DNA of 64,000 nucleotides, taken from positions 148,917 through 212,916 of the forward strand of contig NZ_JBBJLN010000008.1 of the NCBI RefSeq assembly GCF_037658235.1, read 5' to 3'. This DNA is from Yunchengibacter salinarum (GTDB taxonomy: Bacteria > Pseudomonadota > Alphaproteobacteria > Sphingomonadales > Kordiimonadaceae). A program made the position numbers and the translations under genes. Below, one piece after another: positions 54,017 through 61,569 of the stretch. Within the stretch, counting starts at the first letter, position 1; each line of letters starts with the position of its first letter. The notes under the pieces were generated by a model. It saw only the letters and a list, made by a program, of their open reading frames with translations. It had not been told where the DNA came from and did no database searches.

Positions 54017-54362
54017 GAACGGACTGTCCTTCAGTTCCGGTTTTTGTTCTGTCTGCGGGGTCGGGGGGTGCCCCGGCATCGTCCTTCGGGCCGGTGCCGG
54101 GCACCGGGTCATAGCCGGACCCGCCCCAGGGGTGGCACCGCCCCAACCGCCTGAGCGTCAGCAGGCTGCCCTTTATCGCCCCGAAACGGGCCAGCGCCTC
54201 AAGGCCATAGGCGCTGCATGTGGGCTGGAAACGACACTGATTGCCGATCCAGGGCGAAAGAACCAGTTGATAAAGCCGCACCAGACCCATCAGCCCCCGT
54301 GCCGGCCAATCCCGCATCCGCCAGCCAATACGGCCCGAATGTGCGCGGCGTGCGTCTGTCAT
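54009..54362 (-). CDS. yidD: Membrane protein insertion efficiency factor YidD
   Basis: Small factor that helps YidC-dependent insertion, 117 residues. The diagnostic stretches are LVRLYQLVLSPWIGNQCRFQPTCSAY (read as helix plus Cys motif) and GRCHPWGGSGYDPVP. It has an unconserved hydrophilic tail. Start overlaps the rnpA stop by four bases (ATGA). Confidence 0.94.
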   Translation of the reverse strand: MTDARRAHSGRIGWRMRDWPARGLMGLVRLYQLVLSPWIGNQCRFQPTCSAYGLEALARFGAIKGSLLTLRRLGRCHPWGGSGYDPVPGTGPKDDAGAPPDPADRTKTGTEGQSVHG

Positions 54363-54889
54363 GCGCGATCTCCGCCCGGTTTTCCGGCCCTGCGCCGGGC
54401 TGTGTGCCCGGCCCCGTCAGACGATGGCCGCTCACCGGGGCGCTGCCCGCGCGGGCGGTCATCGGCCCTGCCCTGGCGTTGGCTGGCAAGGTCCGTTCCG
54501 GCCCGGAGCTTTTTAAGCGCCCACAGCATATCGGACAACAGTTTTTCAAACGGAATCGTTCCCGCGCTGCCACGGGCGATCACCACATAATCGGTGCCGG
54601 GCGCGCCTTTTGCCGCAATGGCGCGGCGGGCCACTTCGCGCAGGCGCCGCTTGGCACGGTTGCGGCGCACCGCGTTTCCCACCTTGCGGGAAGCCGTAAA
54701 CCCCACGCGCGGCGGCGCTTCGCCCCCCCGGCCCGCCGGGTCCATCTGAAGGACAAACCCCGGCGTGACCCATTTGCGCCCGGTGGCGGCCACCCGCAGA
54801 AAATCGGGGCGCCGCTTGAGAATGGCGGGCGCCGATCCGGCCACCGGCTGCTGGGCCGGGTCAACGGTCTGGCTGGGGCTCGTGGTCAC
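54359..54889 (-). CDS. rnpA: Ribonuclease P protein component
   Basis: Protein subunit of RNase P, which trims tRNA 5' ends. The RNR motif KVGNAVRRNRAKRRLRE and RVGFTASR identify it. From GTG 54889 (AAGGGTG upstream) it is 176 residues, longer than the usual 110-130: an Arg/Gly-rich tail of about 55 residues follows the conserved domain. It lies between rpmH and yidD in the universal order. Confidence 0.93.
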   Translation of the reverse strand: MTTSPSQTVDPAQQPVAGSAPAILKRRPDFLRVAATGRKWVTPGFVLQMDPAGRGGEAPPRVGFTASRKVGNAVRRNRAKRRLREVARRAIAAKGAPGTDYVVIARGSAGTIPFEKLLSDMLWALKKLRAGTDLASQRQGRADDRPRGQRPGERPSSDGAGHTARRRAGKPGGDRA

Positions 54890-54923
54890 GGGGGCACCCT
54901 TGGGACGGACGGCACACACGCAA

Positions 54924-54952
54924 AAGCCGGCCACGGCAGACCGGGCCGGCTT
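54924..54952 (-). terminator. Hairpin between rpmH and rnpA
   Basis: Perfect 9-bp arms AAGCCGGCC (54924-54932) / GGCCGGCTT (54944-54952) with four T residues at the end on the minus strand. It may attenuate transcription so that more rpmH than rnpA is made. Confidence 0.5.
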
Positions 54953-54997
54953 CAGGCGCGCCTGATATCCGGCGCACGACACGCCGGGGCACGGGCC

Positions 54998-55132
54998 TTA
55001 GGCGCTGAGACGCTTGCGCCCGCGGTTGCGCCGTGCATTGAGAATCTTGCGCCCGGCGGCCGTGGCCTTGCGGGCACGGAAACCGTGGCGACGCTTCCGA
55101 ACGAGTTGGCTCGGCTGATAGGGTCGTTTCAC
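54998..55132 (-). CDS. rpmH: 50S ribosomal protein L34
   Basis: A 44-residue basic protein, (M)KRPYQPSQLVRKRRHG onward, ending in RGRKRLSA. The initiation codon is GTG at 55132 with GGAG upstream; there is no ATG at the conserved start. First gene of the rpmH-rnpA-yidD-yidC-engB operon. Confidence 0.96.
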   Translation of the reverse strand: MKRPYQPSQLVRKRRHGFRARKATAAGRKILNARRNRGRKRLSA

Positions 55133-55202
55133 TGGTTTTCTCCAACACTGAAAGGCGCCCGGCCAAAACCGGCGCGCCGCGGCCTTTGTTTGTTCGCCGG
55201 GC

Positions 55203-55231
55203 TGTATAAGCCCCGGCCCCGATGAAGTCAA
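55203..55231 (-). promoter_or_regulatory. rpmH promoter
   Basis: On the minus strand TTGACT (55231-55226), 17 bp, TATACA (55208-55203). This is among the best sigma70-type matches in the window and gives a leader of about 65 nt. The rest of the gap to the sensor kinase (55232-55461) shows no further clear signal and no ribosome-binding site stronger than GGACAG. Confidence 0.8.
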
Positions 55232-55461
55232 GCCCGCACGCGGTCAAAAGCCCCGCCCATATGCCCCATGAATACCGCCCCGGCAGCGCGCCGGGGTGCA
55301 TTCCGTCAGTGAACCCATCAGCAAAGCCACAGGGGGCCATTGCATCGAAGCCAGAATCCTTTAGAAATCGGTTTTCACGGGGAGCGCCGGGCAGCCATGG
55401 CGGGCACGGCGCATTCCTTCATCCGCCGCGCTTTGAAAGGGCTCTGGACAGCACACAGATC

Positions 55462-56865
55462 ATGCCAGACAAGTACCGCCCATTCACATCCAGCCTGCGA
55501 TCGCGCCTGCTTGTGCTGACCATCCTGTTCGCCATGGTGGTGCAGGTGCTGGTCTATCTGCCGTCCGTGGCCAATTTCCGACAGAGCTATCTGGAAGAGC
55601 GGTTGAGCGCGGCACAGATTGCCGCCCTGTCGCTGGAAGAAGCGCCGAACAATTCCGTCAGCCTGTCGCTGGAACAGGAACTGCTCAACACGGCGGGCGT
55701 GATCGCCATTATCATGCGACGGGAAGACAAGTCCTTTCTGCTGGGCATTGACGTGATGCCGGAAGAGGCCGATGCCATTTACGATCTGCGCGCGCCATCG
55801 CTCGGCGCACTGATCCGGGATGCCTTCATCACCATGGAGCATGAAGGAAACCGGGTGATTCGGGTGATCGGCTCGCCCACCGTGCCCGGCACCCGCTATC
55901 TGGAAATCACGCTGGACGAACAGGGCCTCTACGAGTCCATGACCAGCTTTTCCAACAATGCCCTGATCCTGAGCGTGGTGGTCTCGCTGTTTACGGGGAT
56001 TCTGGTCTATCTGGCGCTGCACTGGCTGGTGGTGCGGCCCATGCGCATTCTGAAATCCGATATCGTCCGCTTCCGGGAGCGGCCCGAAACCCCGATGAAG
56101 GCCAGCCGGCTGGGTCGCAGGCGGGACGAGATCGGCGTCGTGGAACGGGAGCTGAAGGCCATGCAGGCCGAATTGCGCAAAAGCCTGCACCAGAAAACCC
56201 GGCTGGCCGAGCTGGGGGAAGCGCTGGCCAAGATCAATCACGATCTGCGCAACATTCTGTCCAGCGCCCGGTTGGCGTCGGACACGCTGGCCAACAGCAA
56301 GGACCCGCGCACGGCCAGAACCGCCGATCGGCTGATCAGGGCGGTGGGCCGCGCCATCAGCCTGTGCGAACGCACCATCCGTCACGGCAAGGCCAGCGAG
56401 CCGGAGCCGGATCGGCAGATGATCGCCCTGAAGCCGCTGGCGCTGGATGTGGGCGGTTCACTGGAACTGCGGGAGCAGGATTCGGTAACATTCCATTGCC
56501 CGATCGAGGATGACTTGCAGGTCTATGCCGATCCCGAACAGCTCCACCGCGTGCTGCTGAACCTGTGCCGCAATGCGCGGGATGCCCAGGCCGGGCAGGA
56601 CAACGCCACGCTGGTGATCACGGCGGTAACGGACGAGGAGAACACCACTCATATCCGCGTGATGGACAGCGGCCCCGGCCTGCCGGACCATGCCAGGGAA
56701 AATCTGTTCAAGCCCTTCGTCTCCTCCAAGGGGCGGGACGGCACCGGGCTGGGGCTCGCCATCGCGCGGGAAATCGTTCTGGCCCACGGTGGCACGCTGG
56801 TGCTGGAGGAGACCGGGCCGGAGGGGACGGTTTTCCTGATCTGCCTGCCCGGCCCTTCCGTGTAA
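55462..56865 (+). CDS. Sensor histidine kinase
   Basis: Membrane sensor kinase of 467 residues. TM1 (about 14-33) and TM2 (about 168-192) enclose a periplasmic domain of about 135 residues. A HAMP-like linker, the H-box NHDLRN (His near 261) and a GHKL ATPase (LLNLCRNARDA, DSGPGLPDH, GTGLGLAIAREI) follow. The H-box lacks the usual Pro after Asn, as in a subgroup of alphaproteobacterial kinases. No response regulator is adjacent, so it is an orphan in this window. The start is weakly supported. The S58 peptidase gene follows by 15 bp. Confidence 0.9.
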   Translation: MPDKYRPFTSSLRSRLLVLTILFAMVVQVLVYLPSVANFRQSYLEERLSAAQIAALSLEEAPNNSVSLSLEQELLNTAGVIAIIMRREDKSFLLGIDVMPEEADAIYDLRAPSLGALIRDAFITMEHEGNRVIRVIGSPTVPGTRYLEITLDEQGLYESMTSFSNNALILSVVVSLFTGILVYLALHWLVVRPMRILKSDIVRFRERPETPMKASRLGRRRDEIGVVERELKAMQAELRKSLHQKTRLAELGEALAKINHDLRNILSSARLASDTLANSKDPRTARTADRLIRAVGRAISLCERTIRHGKASEPEPDRQMIALKPLALDVGGSLELREQDSVTFHCPIEDDLQVYADPEQLHRVLLNLCRNARDAQAGQDNATLVITAVTDEENTTHIRVMDSGPGLPDHARENLFKPFVSSKGRDGTGLGLAIAREIVLAHGGTLVLEETGPEGTVFLICLPGPSV

Positions 56866-56880
56866 AACAAGGATCGCATC

Positions 56881-57774
56881 ATGACGGATCGCTTCACCGA
56901 CCTGGAGGGCCTGATGCTGGGCCACGCCGTGGATGGCCATGTGCGCACAGGCGTCACCGTGATCCGGCCCGACAGCCCCGCCGCCATGGCGGTGGATGTG
57001 CGCGGCGGCGGCCCCGGCACGCGGGAAACCGACGCGCTCAGGCCCGATTGTCTGGTGGACCGCTTTCACGGCCTGGTGCTGGCGGGCGGTTCCGTTTTCG
57101 GGCTGGCGGCGGCGGATGCGGTGGCGGCCCGGCTGTCCGCCGATGGCTATGGGCTGGATGTGGGACCGAAAATCGTGCCCGTTGTCCCCGCCGCCATCCT
57201 GTTCGATCTGAAGAATGGCGGCGACAAGGAATGGGGTGTTACCAGCCCCTATGCCCGGCTGGGTGAAGCCGCCTATGACGCGCTGGGGCGGGACTGTCCC
57301 CATGGCCGTGTGGGGGCCGGTTTCGGGGCCACCGCCGGGCGTCGGCGTGGCGGGCTGGGCACCGCCTGCCTCAAAGGGCCGGGCGGTTTCAAGATGGCGG
57401 CGCTGGTGGCGGTCAACAGTTTCGGGGATGTAACGGATCAGGCGGGGGGCGACCCGGTCACGCTGGGTCAGGTGCCGTTGCCCAAGCTGGGCATATTGGG
57501 CGGCAATACCACGCTGGCGGCGGTGGCCACCGATCTGGACCTGACCAAGGCACAGTGCCAGCGCCTGGCCACCATGGCCCATGACGGGCTGGCCCGCGCC
57601 ATACGGCCCCTGCACACGCCCTATGACGGGGACAGTGTGTTCGCCCTGTCGCTGGGGTCCATGGCCCCGGCTGAGCCCCTGGCCACCACGCTGGCCGTTG
57701 CGGGCACACTGGCCGCCGACGCGCTGGTCATGGCGGTGCGCCGGGCCGTGGCGGACGATTCCGGGGCCGAATAA
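56881..57774 (+). CDS. S58/DmpA-NylC family N-terminal-nucleophile peptidase
   Basis: Self-processing hydrolase of 297 residues. GGNTTLAAVATD places an Asn209-Thr210 bond like that cleaved in NylC, exposing Thr210 as nucleophile; DmpA-type members use Ser at this site. LAGGSVFGLAAADAV and VGAGFGATAGR are further family blocks. Members act on beta-peptides, D-amino-acid amides or nylon oligomers, and the natural substrate is usually unknown. It starts 15 bp after the sensor kinase gene and is probably co-transcribed with it. Confidence 0.88.
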   Translation: MTDRFTDLEGLMLGHAVDGHVRTGVTVIRPDSPAAMAVDVRGGGPGTRETDALRPDCLVDRFHGLVLAGGSVFGLAAADAVAARLSADGYGLDVGPKIVPVVPAAILFDLKNGGDKEWGVTSPYARLGEAAYDALGRDCPHGRVGAGFGATAGRRRGGLGTACLKGPGGFKMAALVAVNSFGDVTDQAGGDPVTLGQVPLPKLGILGGNTTLAAVATDLDLTKAQCQRLATMAHDGLARAIRPLHTPYDGDSVFALSLGSMAPAEPLATTLAVAGTLAADALVMAVRRAVADDSGAE

Positions 57775-57806
57775 GGGGCAAGCGCCTGGCACAGGGCCGG
57801 GGCCGG

Positions 57807-58352
57807 TCAGCCCGGAAAGGCGCTGCCGAGACGCGCACGCTCCGCCATGATAAAGCGCTTGGTGGTGCGGTGAAGCTGTTGCGCCTTTTCCGCCACGGGC
57901 GTGGGGACCGAATCGGTTGCCTTGCCAGTGGCGGGGTCGCGCAGGCCGTCCAGCCTGCTCAGGGTGCGGGACAGGCGGGTCAGCGCCAGATGCGCGGCAA
58001 AGAAGCGGTCGTTCCGGCTTTCCGCGTCCCGGCTGTCTTGCCAGGCATTCCGGGCATCCAGATAGGCACGGCGCTCTGTTGCCAGGGTGGCGCGGATGCC
58101 TTCAAGCGCTTGCCGGGGGTCGGTGGCGGGTCGTGTCCGCGATGATGGGTCCGGCGCGCTGGGCTGCACGCGCTGGTGCACCCGCGTCTCGTCCGCGGGC
58201 AGGGCGCGGCTTGCCGGGTCCGGCAGGGGGGCATTCAGGCTGGGCCAGGGGCCGCTGGCACAGGCGCTCAGGCCAAGGGCGCCGACGATCAGGGCCAGCA
58301 GAACCGGAAAGGATGCGGCGGCATGTGGCAAACGCATTGGCCAGCGTGGCAT
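57807..58352 (-). CDS. Predicted lipoprotein of unknown function
   Basis: A 181-residue protein with a signal sequence and lipobox LSAC (28-31), followed by a Pro/Ser/Asp-rich linker and a helical C-terminal region of about 95 residues rich in Arg/Ala/Glu. No family is recognised. ATG 58352 is chosen as the start that leaves a normal lipoprotein signal; ATG 58337 is possible. It is convergent with the S58 peptidase. Confidence 0.6.
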   Translation of the reverse strand: MPRWPMRLPHAAASFPVLLALIVGALGLSACASGPWPSLNAPLPDPASRALPADETRVHQRVQPSAPDPSSRTRPATDPRQALEGIRATLATERRAYLDARNAWQDSRDAESRNDRFFAAHLALTRLSRTLSRLDGLRDPATGKATDSVPTPVAEKAQQLHRTTKRFIMAERARLGSAFPG

Positions 58353-58570
58353 GGGCGGCCCCGTTCTGTTTGATCCGGTCGGTCCCGGCGGTGCGGGCAC
58401 CATGCCCGTCTGTTGCGGCCCGCACGCTAGCCGAGCCCCAAAGGTCAGGCAAGCCCGTAAGCTGAGGCAAACCCCGAACCGCATACGCTTTGCGCGGATG
58501 CGCCACACCCCCACTCTGCCGCCCGCCCGGCACCGCACGGCCCCATCCGCAAATTTTTTCACACGGGGTC

Positions 58571-58599
58571 TTGCATCACCCGACTTAGCTGGCTAGGTT
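58571..58599 (+). promoter_or_regulatory. tRNA-Arg(ACG) promoter
   Basis: TTGCAT (58571-58576), 17 bp, TAGGTT (58594-58599), 24 bp before the mature tRNA 5' end. Confidence 0.55.
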
Positions 58600-58623
58600 C
58601 CGCGCCAACACATCGTTGTTTGC

Positions 58624-58700
58624 GCGCCGGTAGCTCAGCTGGATAGAGCACCAGACTACGAATCTGGGGGCCGGGGGTTCGAATCCTCCCCGGCGCGCCA
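58624..58700 (+). tRNA. tRNA-Arg(ACG)
   Basis: A 77-nt tRNA with encoded CCA. The acceptor stem GCGCCGG pairs with CCGGCGC, discriminator G. The anticodon arm CCAGA-CTACGAA-TCTGG gives anticodon ACG, which is edited to inosine and reads CGU/CGC/CGA. The T arm contains GGTTCGAATCC. Confidence 0.96.
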
Positions 58701-58944
58701 CTCCCTTCACGAAGATGAACGCCTGCCGGGTATGCCGCTGGATCGGCTGGAATGTGCATGACATGCAGGGTTCCGGGGTCGGCCTGCCGCTTGAAATCTG
58801 TATCATCACGGGTGGGGCGTATCTTTCGGGTCTGCTTGCATGGGGGGCAAGGCCCGAAATCTCTCATCAATGGCTGATATGGCGAGCTGGACATATCGAT
58901 GGTCCGGCGGGCATTGTCCCGGTGCGGCAATGCTGTCAGAACAT
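58701..58944. other. Non-coding stretch after tRNA-Arg(ACG)
   Basis: About 240 bp with no convincing gene. A small in-frame stretch beginning at 58715 lacks a ribosome-binding site and normal composition. No T-rich terminator hairpin and no repeated tRNA 3' end were seen. Confidence 0.4.
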
Positions 58945-58974
58945 ATTGACCCGATGTATAACGATCGTTATACA
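58945..58974 (+). promoter_or_regulatory. Promoter overlapped by a 22-bp palindromic operator
   Basis: TTGACC (58945-58950), 17 bp, TATACA (58968-58973). A perfect palindrome, ATGTATAACGA followed by TCGTTATACAT (58953-58974), covers the spacer and the whole -10 box, the layout of a repressor-controlled promoter. It reads toward the oxidoreductase at 59079 and leaves a leader of about 100 nt. The nearby TetR product is the obvious candidate repressor. Confidence 0.75.
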
Positions 58975-59078
58975 TGCCGCCACAAGCCGACACGACAATA
59001 TCCCACATAGCTTGCCACGGGGGATGCCACAGGGGTTCTCACAGGGGGTTCAGAAGACGTTTCACGGGAGGAGTTTCC

Positions 59079-60167
59079 ATGACGCATAGTCCGCAGACCA
59101 TGAGCGCCGGTCTGCTGACCGGCCATGGCGGGCTGGACAAATTGCGCGTTGTCGATGATGCACCCGTTCCCAGACCGGGCCCGGACGATGTGCTGATCCG
59201 GGTATATGCCGCGGGCGTCAACAATACGGACATCAACACCCGCACCGGCTGGTATTCCAAAAGCGTTACCGGGGCCACCGATGGCCATGAAGACGACCGG
59301 GAGACTGAGGGCCGGGCGGCGGATGCCACCTGGTCGGGCAAACCCCTTGAATTTCCCCGGATTCAGGGGGCCGACTGCTATGGTGAAATCGTCGCCCAGG
59401 GCGCGGATGTGCCCCGGAACCGCCTTGGTGAGACCGTTCTGGTGCGCACCTTGATGCGCGCGCCCGTGCGGTTTCGCCCGTTCGAGTGCTGGACCTTCGG
59501 ATCGGAGTGCGACGGCGGGTTCGCACAATACACCGCAGCCCCCCACGGGGACACGTTCACAGTGGACAGCCCCCTTGGCGCCGCGGAACTGGGGGCCATT
59601 CCCTGCGCCTACAGCACGGCGGAGGGCATGTTGGTCCGCGCCGGTGTGGGGGCCGGGGACCGGGTGCTTGTGACGGGCGCGTCCGGCGGCGTCGGCTCGG
59701 CGGCGGTGGAACTGGCGCGGCTGCGCGGCGCGCATGTAACCGCCGTGACCTCGGCGCGGAAAACGCAGGCCGTTCGTGATCTGGGCGCCAATGCCTGCCT
59801 TCTGCGTGAAAAGCCCCTGCTGGATCAGGCGGATAAGGGTGCCTTCACCGTGGTGGTGGACCTTGTGGGCGGCAACACCTTTTCGGAGCTTCCCGATCTG
59901 CTGGCCCGCGGGGGGCGATACGTCACCGCGGGGGCCATTGGCGGGCCGCTGGTGTCGCTTGATCTGCGCAGCCTGTATCTGAAGGATCTCAGCCTGTTCG
60001 GTTGTGTTTCACAGGAAGACATCGTGTTCGAAAACATTATCGCCTATGCCAATGCGGGTGACATCCGCCCCCGCATCGCCGCCGAATATGCCCTGACAGA
60101 CATCCAAAAGGCGCAGGAAGCCTTTCTCGCCAAAAACTTCATCGGCAAGATCGTACTGCGCCCATAA
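59079..60167 (+). CDS. MDR-superfamily alcohol dehydrogenase/quinone-reductase-like protein
   Basis: NAD(P)-dependent oxidoreductase of 362 residues. It has the N-terminal GroES-like domain (PGPDDVLIRVYAAGVNNTDINTR, split as PGPDDVLIRV and AAGVNNTDINTR) and a Rossmann motif GASGGVGSAAVELA. The Cys/His zinc ligands of classical alcohol dehydrogenases are missing, so it is closer to zinc-independent quinone reductases. GGGAGGAG precedes ATG 59079. Its promoter carries a 22-bp palindrome. It is followed by HPP and TetR genes on the same strand, suggesting an inducible detoxification unit. Confidence 0.88.
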   Translation: MTHSPQTMSAGLLTGHGGLDKLRVVDDAPVPRPGPDDVLIRVYAAGVNNTDINTRTGWYSKSVTGATDGHEDDRETEGRAADATWSGKPLEFPRIQGADCYGEIVAQGADVPRNRLGETVLVRTLMRAPVRFRPFECWTFGSECDGGFAQYTAAPHGDTFTVDSPLGAAELGAIPCAYSTAEGMLVRAGVGAGDRVLVTGASGGVGSAAVELARLRGAHVTAVTSARKTQAVRDLGANACLLREKPLLDQADKGAFTVVVDLVGGNTFSELPDLLARGGRYVTAGAIGGPLVSLDLRSLYLKDLSLFGCVSQEDIVFENIIAYANAGDIRPRIAAEYALTDIQKAQEAFLAKNFIGKIVLRP

Positions 60168-60245
60168 AGGGCCGGGTGCCTGCCTCCCCTGCCCGGACAC
60201 AAAATCGTGACCGCCCGTCACTTGATCGAAGAAATGCGTTTTTGT

Positions 60246-60266
60246 ACCGAACGGTTTAGTCTAAAC
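60246..60266. promoter_or_regulatory. Overlapping inverted repeats upstream of HPP-tetR
   Basis: ACCG-aa-CGGT (60246-60255) runs into GTTTAG-t-CTAAAC (60254-60266), a perfect 6-bp inverted repeat with one central base. They lie 15-35 bp before the HPP start and may be the operator for autoregulation of the HPP-tetR pair. Confidence 0.5.
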
Positions 60267-60280
60267 AGAAAGGTATAGAA

Positions 60281-60769
60281 ATGAGATCCTTCCTTCTTCG
60301 CCATCAGCCCGGAATGCGCCCCAAACACTGGATTCTGGCTGGCATTGGCGGGGTTCTCGCCATCGGATTGACCGGCGCGGCCACCGTCTTTACGGGCACT
60401 CCTCTGCTCATGGCCCCCTTTGGCGCCAGTTGTGTTCTGCTGTTTTCCGTGCCAGCCAGCCCGCTGTCCCAGCCCGCCAATGTGGTGGGCGGGCACGTTG
60501 TGGCAACGCTGATCGGCTTTGCCCTGCACGCCCTGATGCCGGATGTCTGGTGGGCGGCGGCGCTTGCGGTGGGCATCGCCGTTGGTGTCATGGCCGCGCT
60601 GCGCCTGACCCATCCACCCGCCGGGGCGGACCCCCTGGTGGTTTTCGCCAGTTCGCCGGACCTGACCTATCTGCTGTTTCCGGTTCTCATCGGTTCCGTG
60701 ATGCTGGTGGCAACGGCGACCGTGTTTCATCGCCTGACAGGCACACGCTACCCCCTGGACGAAGCCTGA
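60281..60769 (+). CDS. HPP family membrane protein
   Basis: A 162-residue protein with four hydrophobic segments and the family motif LTHPPAGADPLV. HPP proteins are predicted integral membrane proteins; one plant/cyanobacterial branch moves nitrite, but most are uncharacterised. AGAAAGG precedes ATG 60281. Its stop shares one base with the tetR start (TGATG), so the two are coupled. Confidence 0.85.
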   Translation: MRSFLLRHQPGMRPKHWILAGIGGVLAIGLTGAATVFTGTPLLMAPFGASCVLLFSVPASPLSQPANVVGGHVVATLIGFALHALMPDVWWAAALAVGIAVGVMAALRLTHPPAGADPLVVFASSPDLTYLLFPVLIGSVMLVATATVFHRLTGTRYPLDEA

Positions 60770-61338
60770 TGGCCCGCCTGGTCGCCGAAAGAGCCGACGC
60801 GCTACCGGCCCTGGCGGAGGCTTTCCGCGAACACGGTTTCGAGGGGGCCAGCCTGTCCCTGTTGACCCGGCATACCGGCCTGAGCAAGGGGAGCCTGTAT
60901 CACTTCTTTCCCGGCGGCAAAGCGGAAATGGCGGAAGCCGTTCTGGCACATATCGACCAGTGGTTTGAAACGCATATCTTTATCCCCCTGGAACAGGAAA
61001 ACGATGCCCGCGCCGCGCTGGATCACATGATCGCATCGGTAAGCGGCTATTTCCGCTCTGGCCGCAGGATATGTCTTGTGGGGGCTTTTGCCCTCAATGA
61101 AACACGGGACAGGTTCGCCAAAGCCATTCGCGCCTATTTCACACGCTGGATCAAGGCCCTGTCACAGGCCCTCCAACGTGGCGGGCTTGACCGTGCCAGT
61201 GCCGACAGGGCCGCGGAAGACGCCATGTTTCGTATTCAGGGCGGGCTGGTCATGGCCCGGGCACAGGATGATCCCGCCCTGTTTTCCCGCGCGCTGGCAC
61301 ATCTTCACGATGATCTGACCCGCATGGTCGGAACATGA
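60769..61338 (+). CDS. TetR family regulator
   Basis: Repressor-type regulator of 189 residues. The helix-turn-helix (about 25-50) reads LSLLTRHTGLSKGSLYHFFPGG; the C-terminal ligand domain contains RRICLVGAFALNETRDRFAKAIRAYF, split here as RRICLVGAFALNETRDRF and AKAIRAYF. It is coupled to the HPP gene and downstream of the oxidoreductase. Likely targets are the 22-bp palindrome at 58953-58974 and/or the repeats at 60246-60266. The ligand is probably a small electrophile or organic acid, by analogy only. Confidence 0.88.
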   Translation: MARLVAERADALPALAEAFREHGFEGASLSLLTRHTGLSKGSLYHFFPGGKAEMAEAVLAHIDQWFETHIFIPLEQENDARAALDHMIASVSGYFRSGRRICLVGAFALNETRDRFAKAIRAYFTRWIKALSQALQRGGLDRASADRAAEDAMFRIQGGLVMARAQDDPALFSRALAHLHDDLTRMVGT

Positions 61339-61569
61339 ACCGGCTACTGCGGTGCCCCGCCATCCGGGGCTAGCGCCCTGCCACGCACCCCCACCCCGGA
61401 TCAATGGGCATATTGCGATCACGCTGATTGAAACTATCTGTTTCCGTCGGCAACGGTCGGTTGTTATACCATGATCAAGGGAACAGGGTGGTGTTCACAG
61501 TTTGGGTATCCTGCGACCTCGGCGCCAACCCGGCGCAAACGACTGAATGGAAAGAGGGAGATCAGGACA

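Noticed and set aside
58715..59089. 124-codon frame after tRNA-Arg(ACG)
   Set aside because: It runs through the palindromic promoter and the leader of the oxidoreductase gene and has no ribosome-binding site.
61381..61569. OxyR site upstream of katG
   Set aside because: A few ATxG/CTAT-like tetranucleotides occur but not at the spacing expected for an OxyR tetramer.
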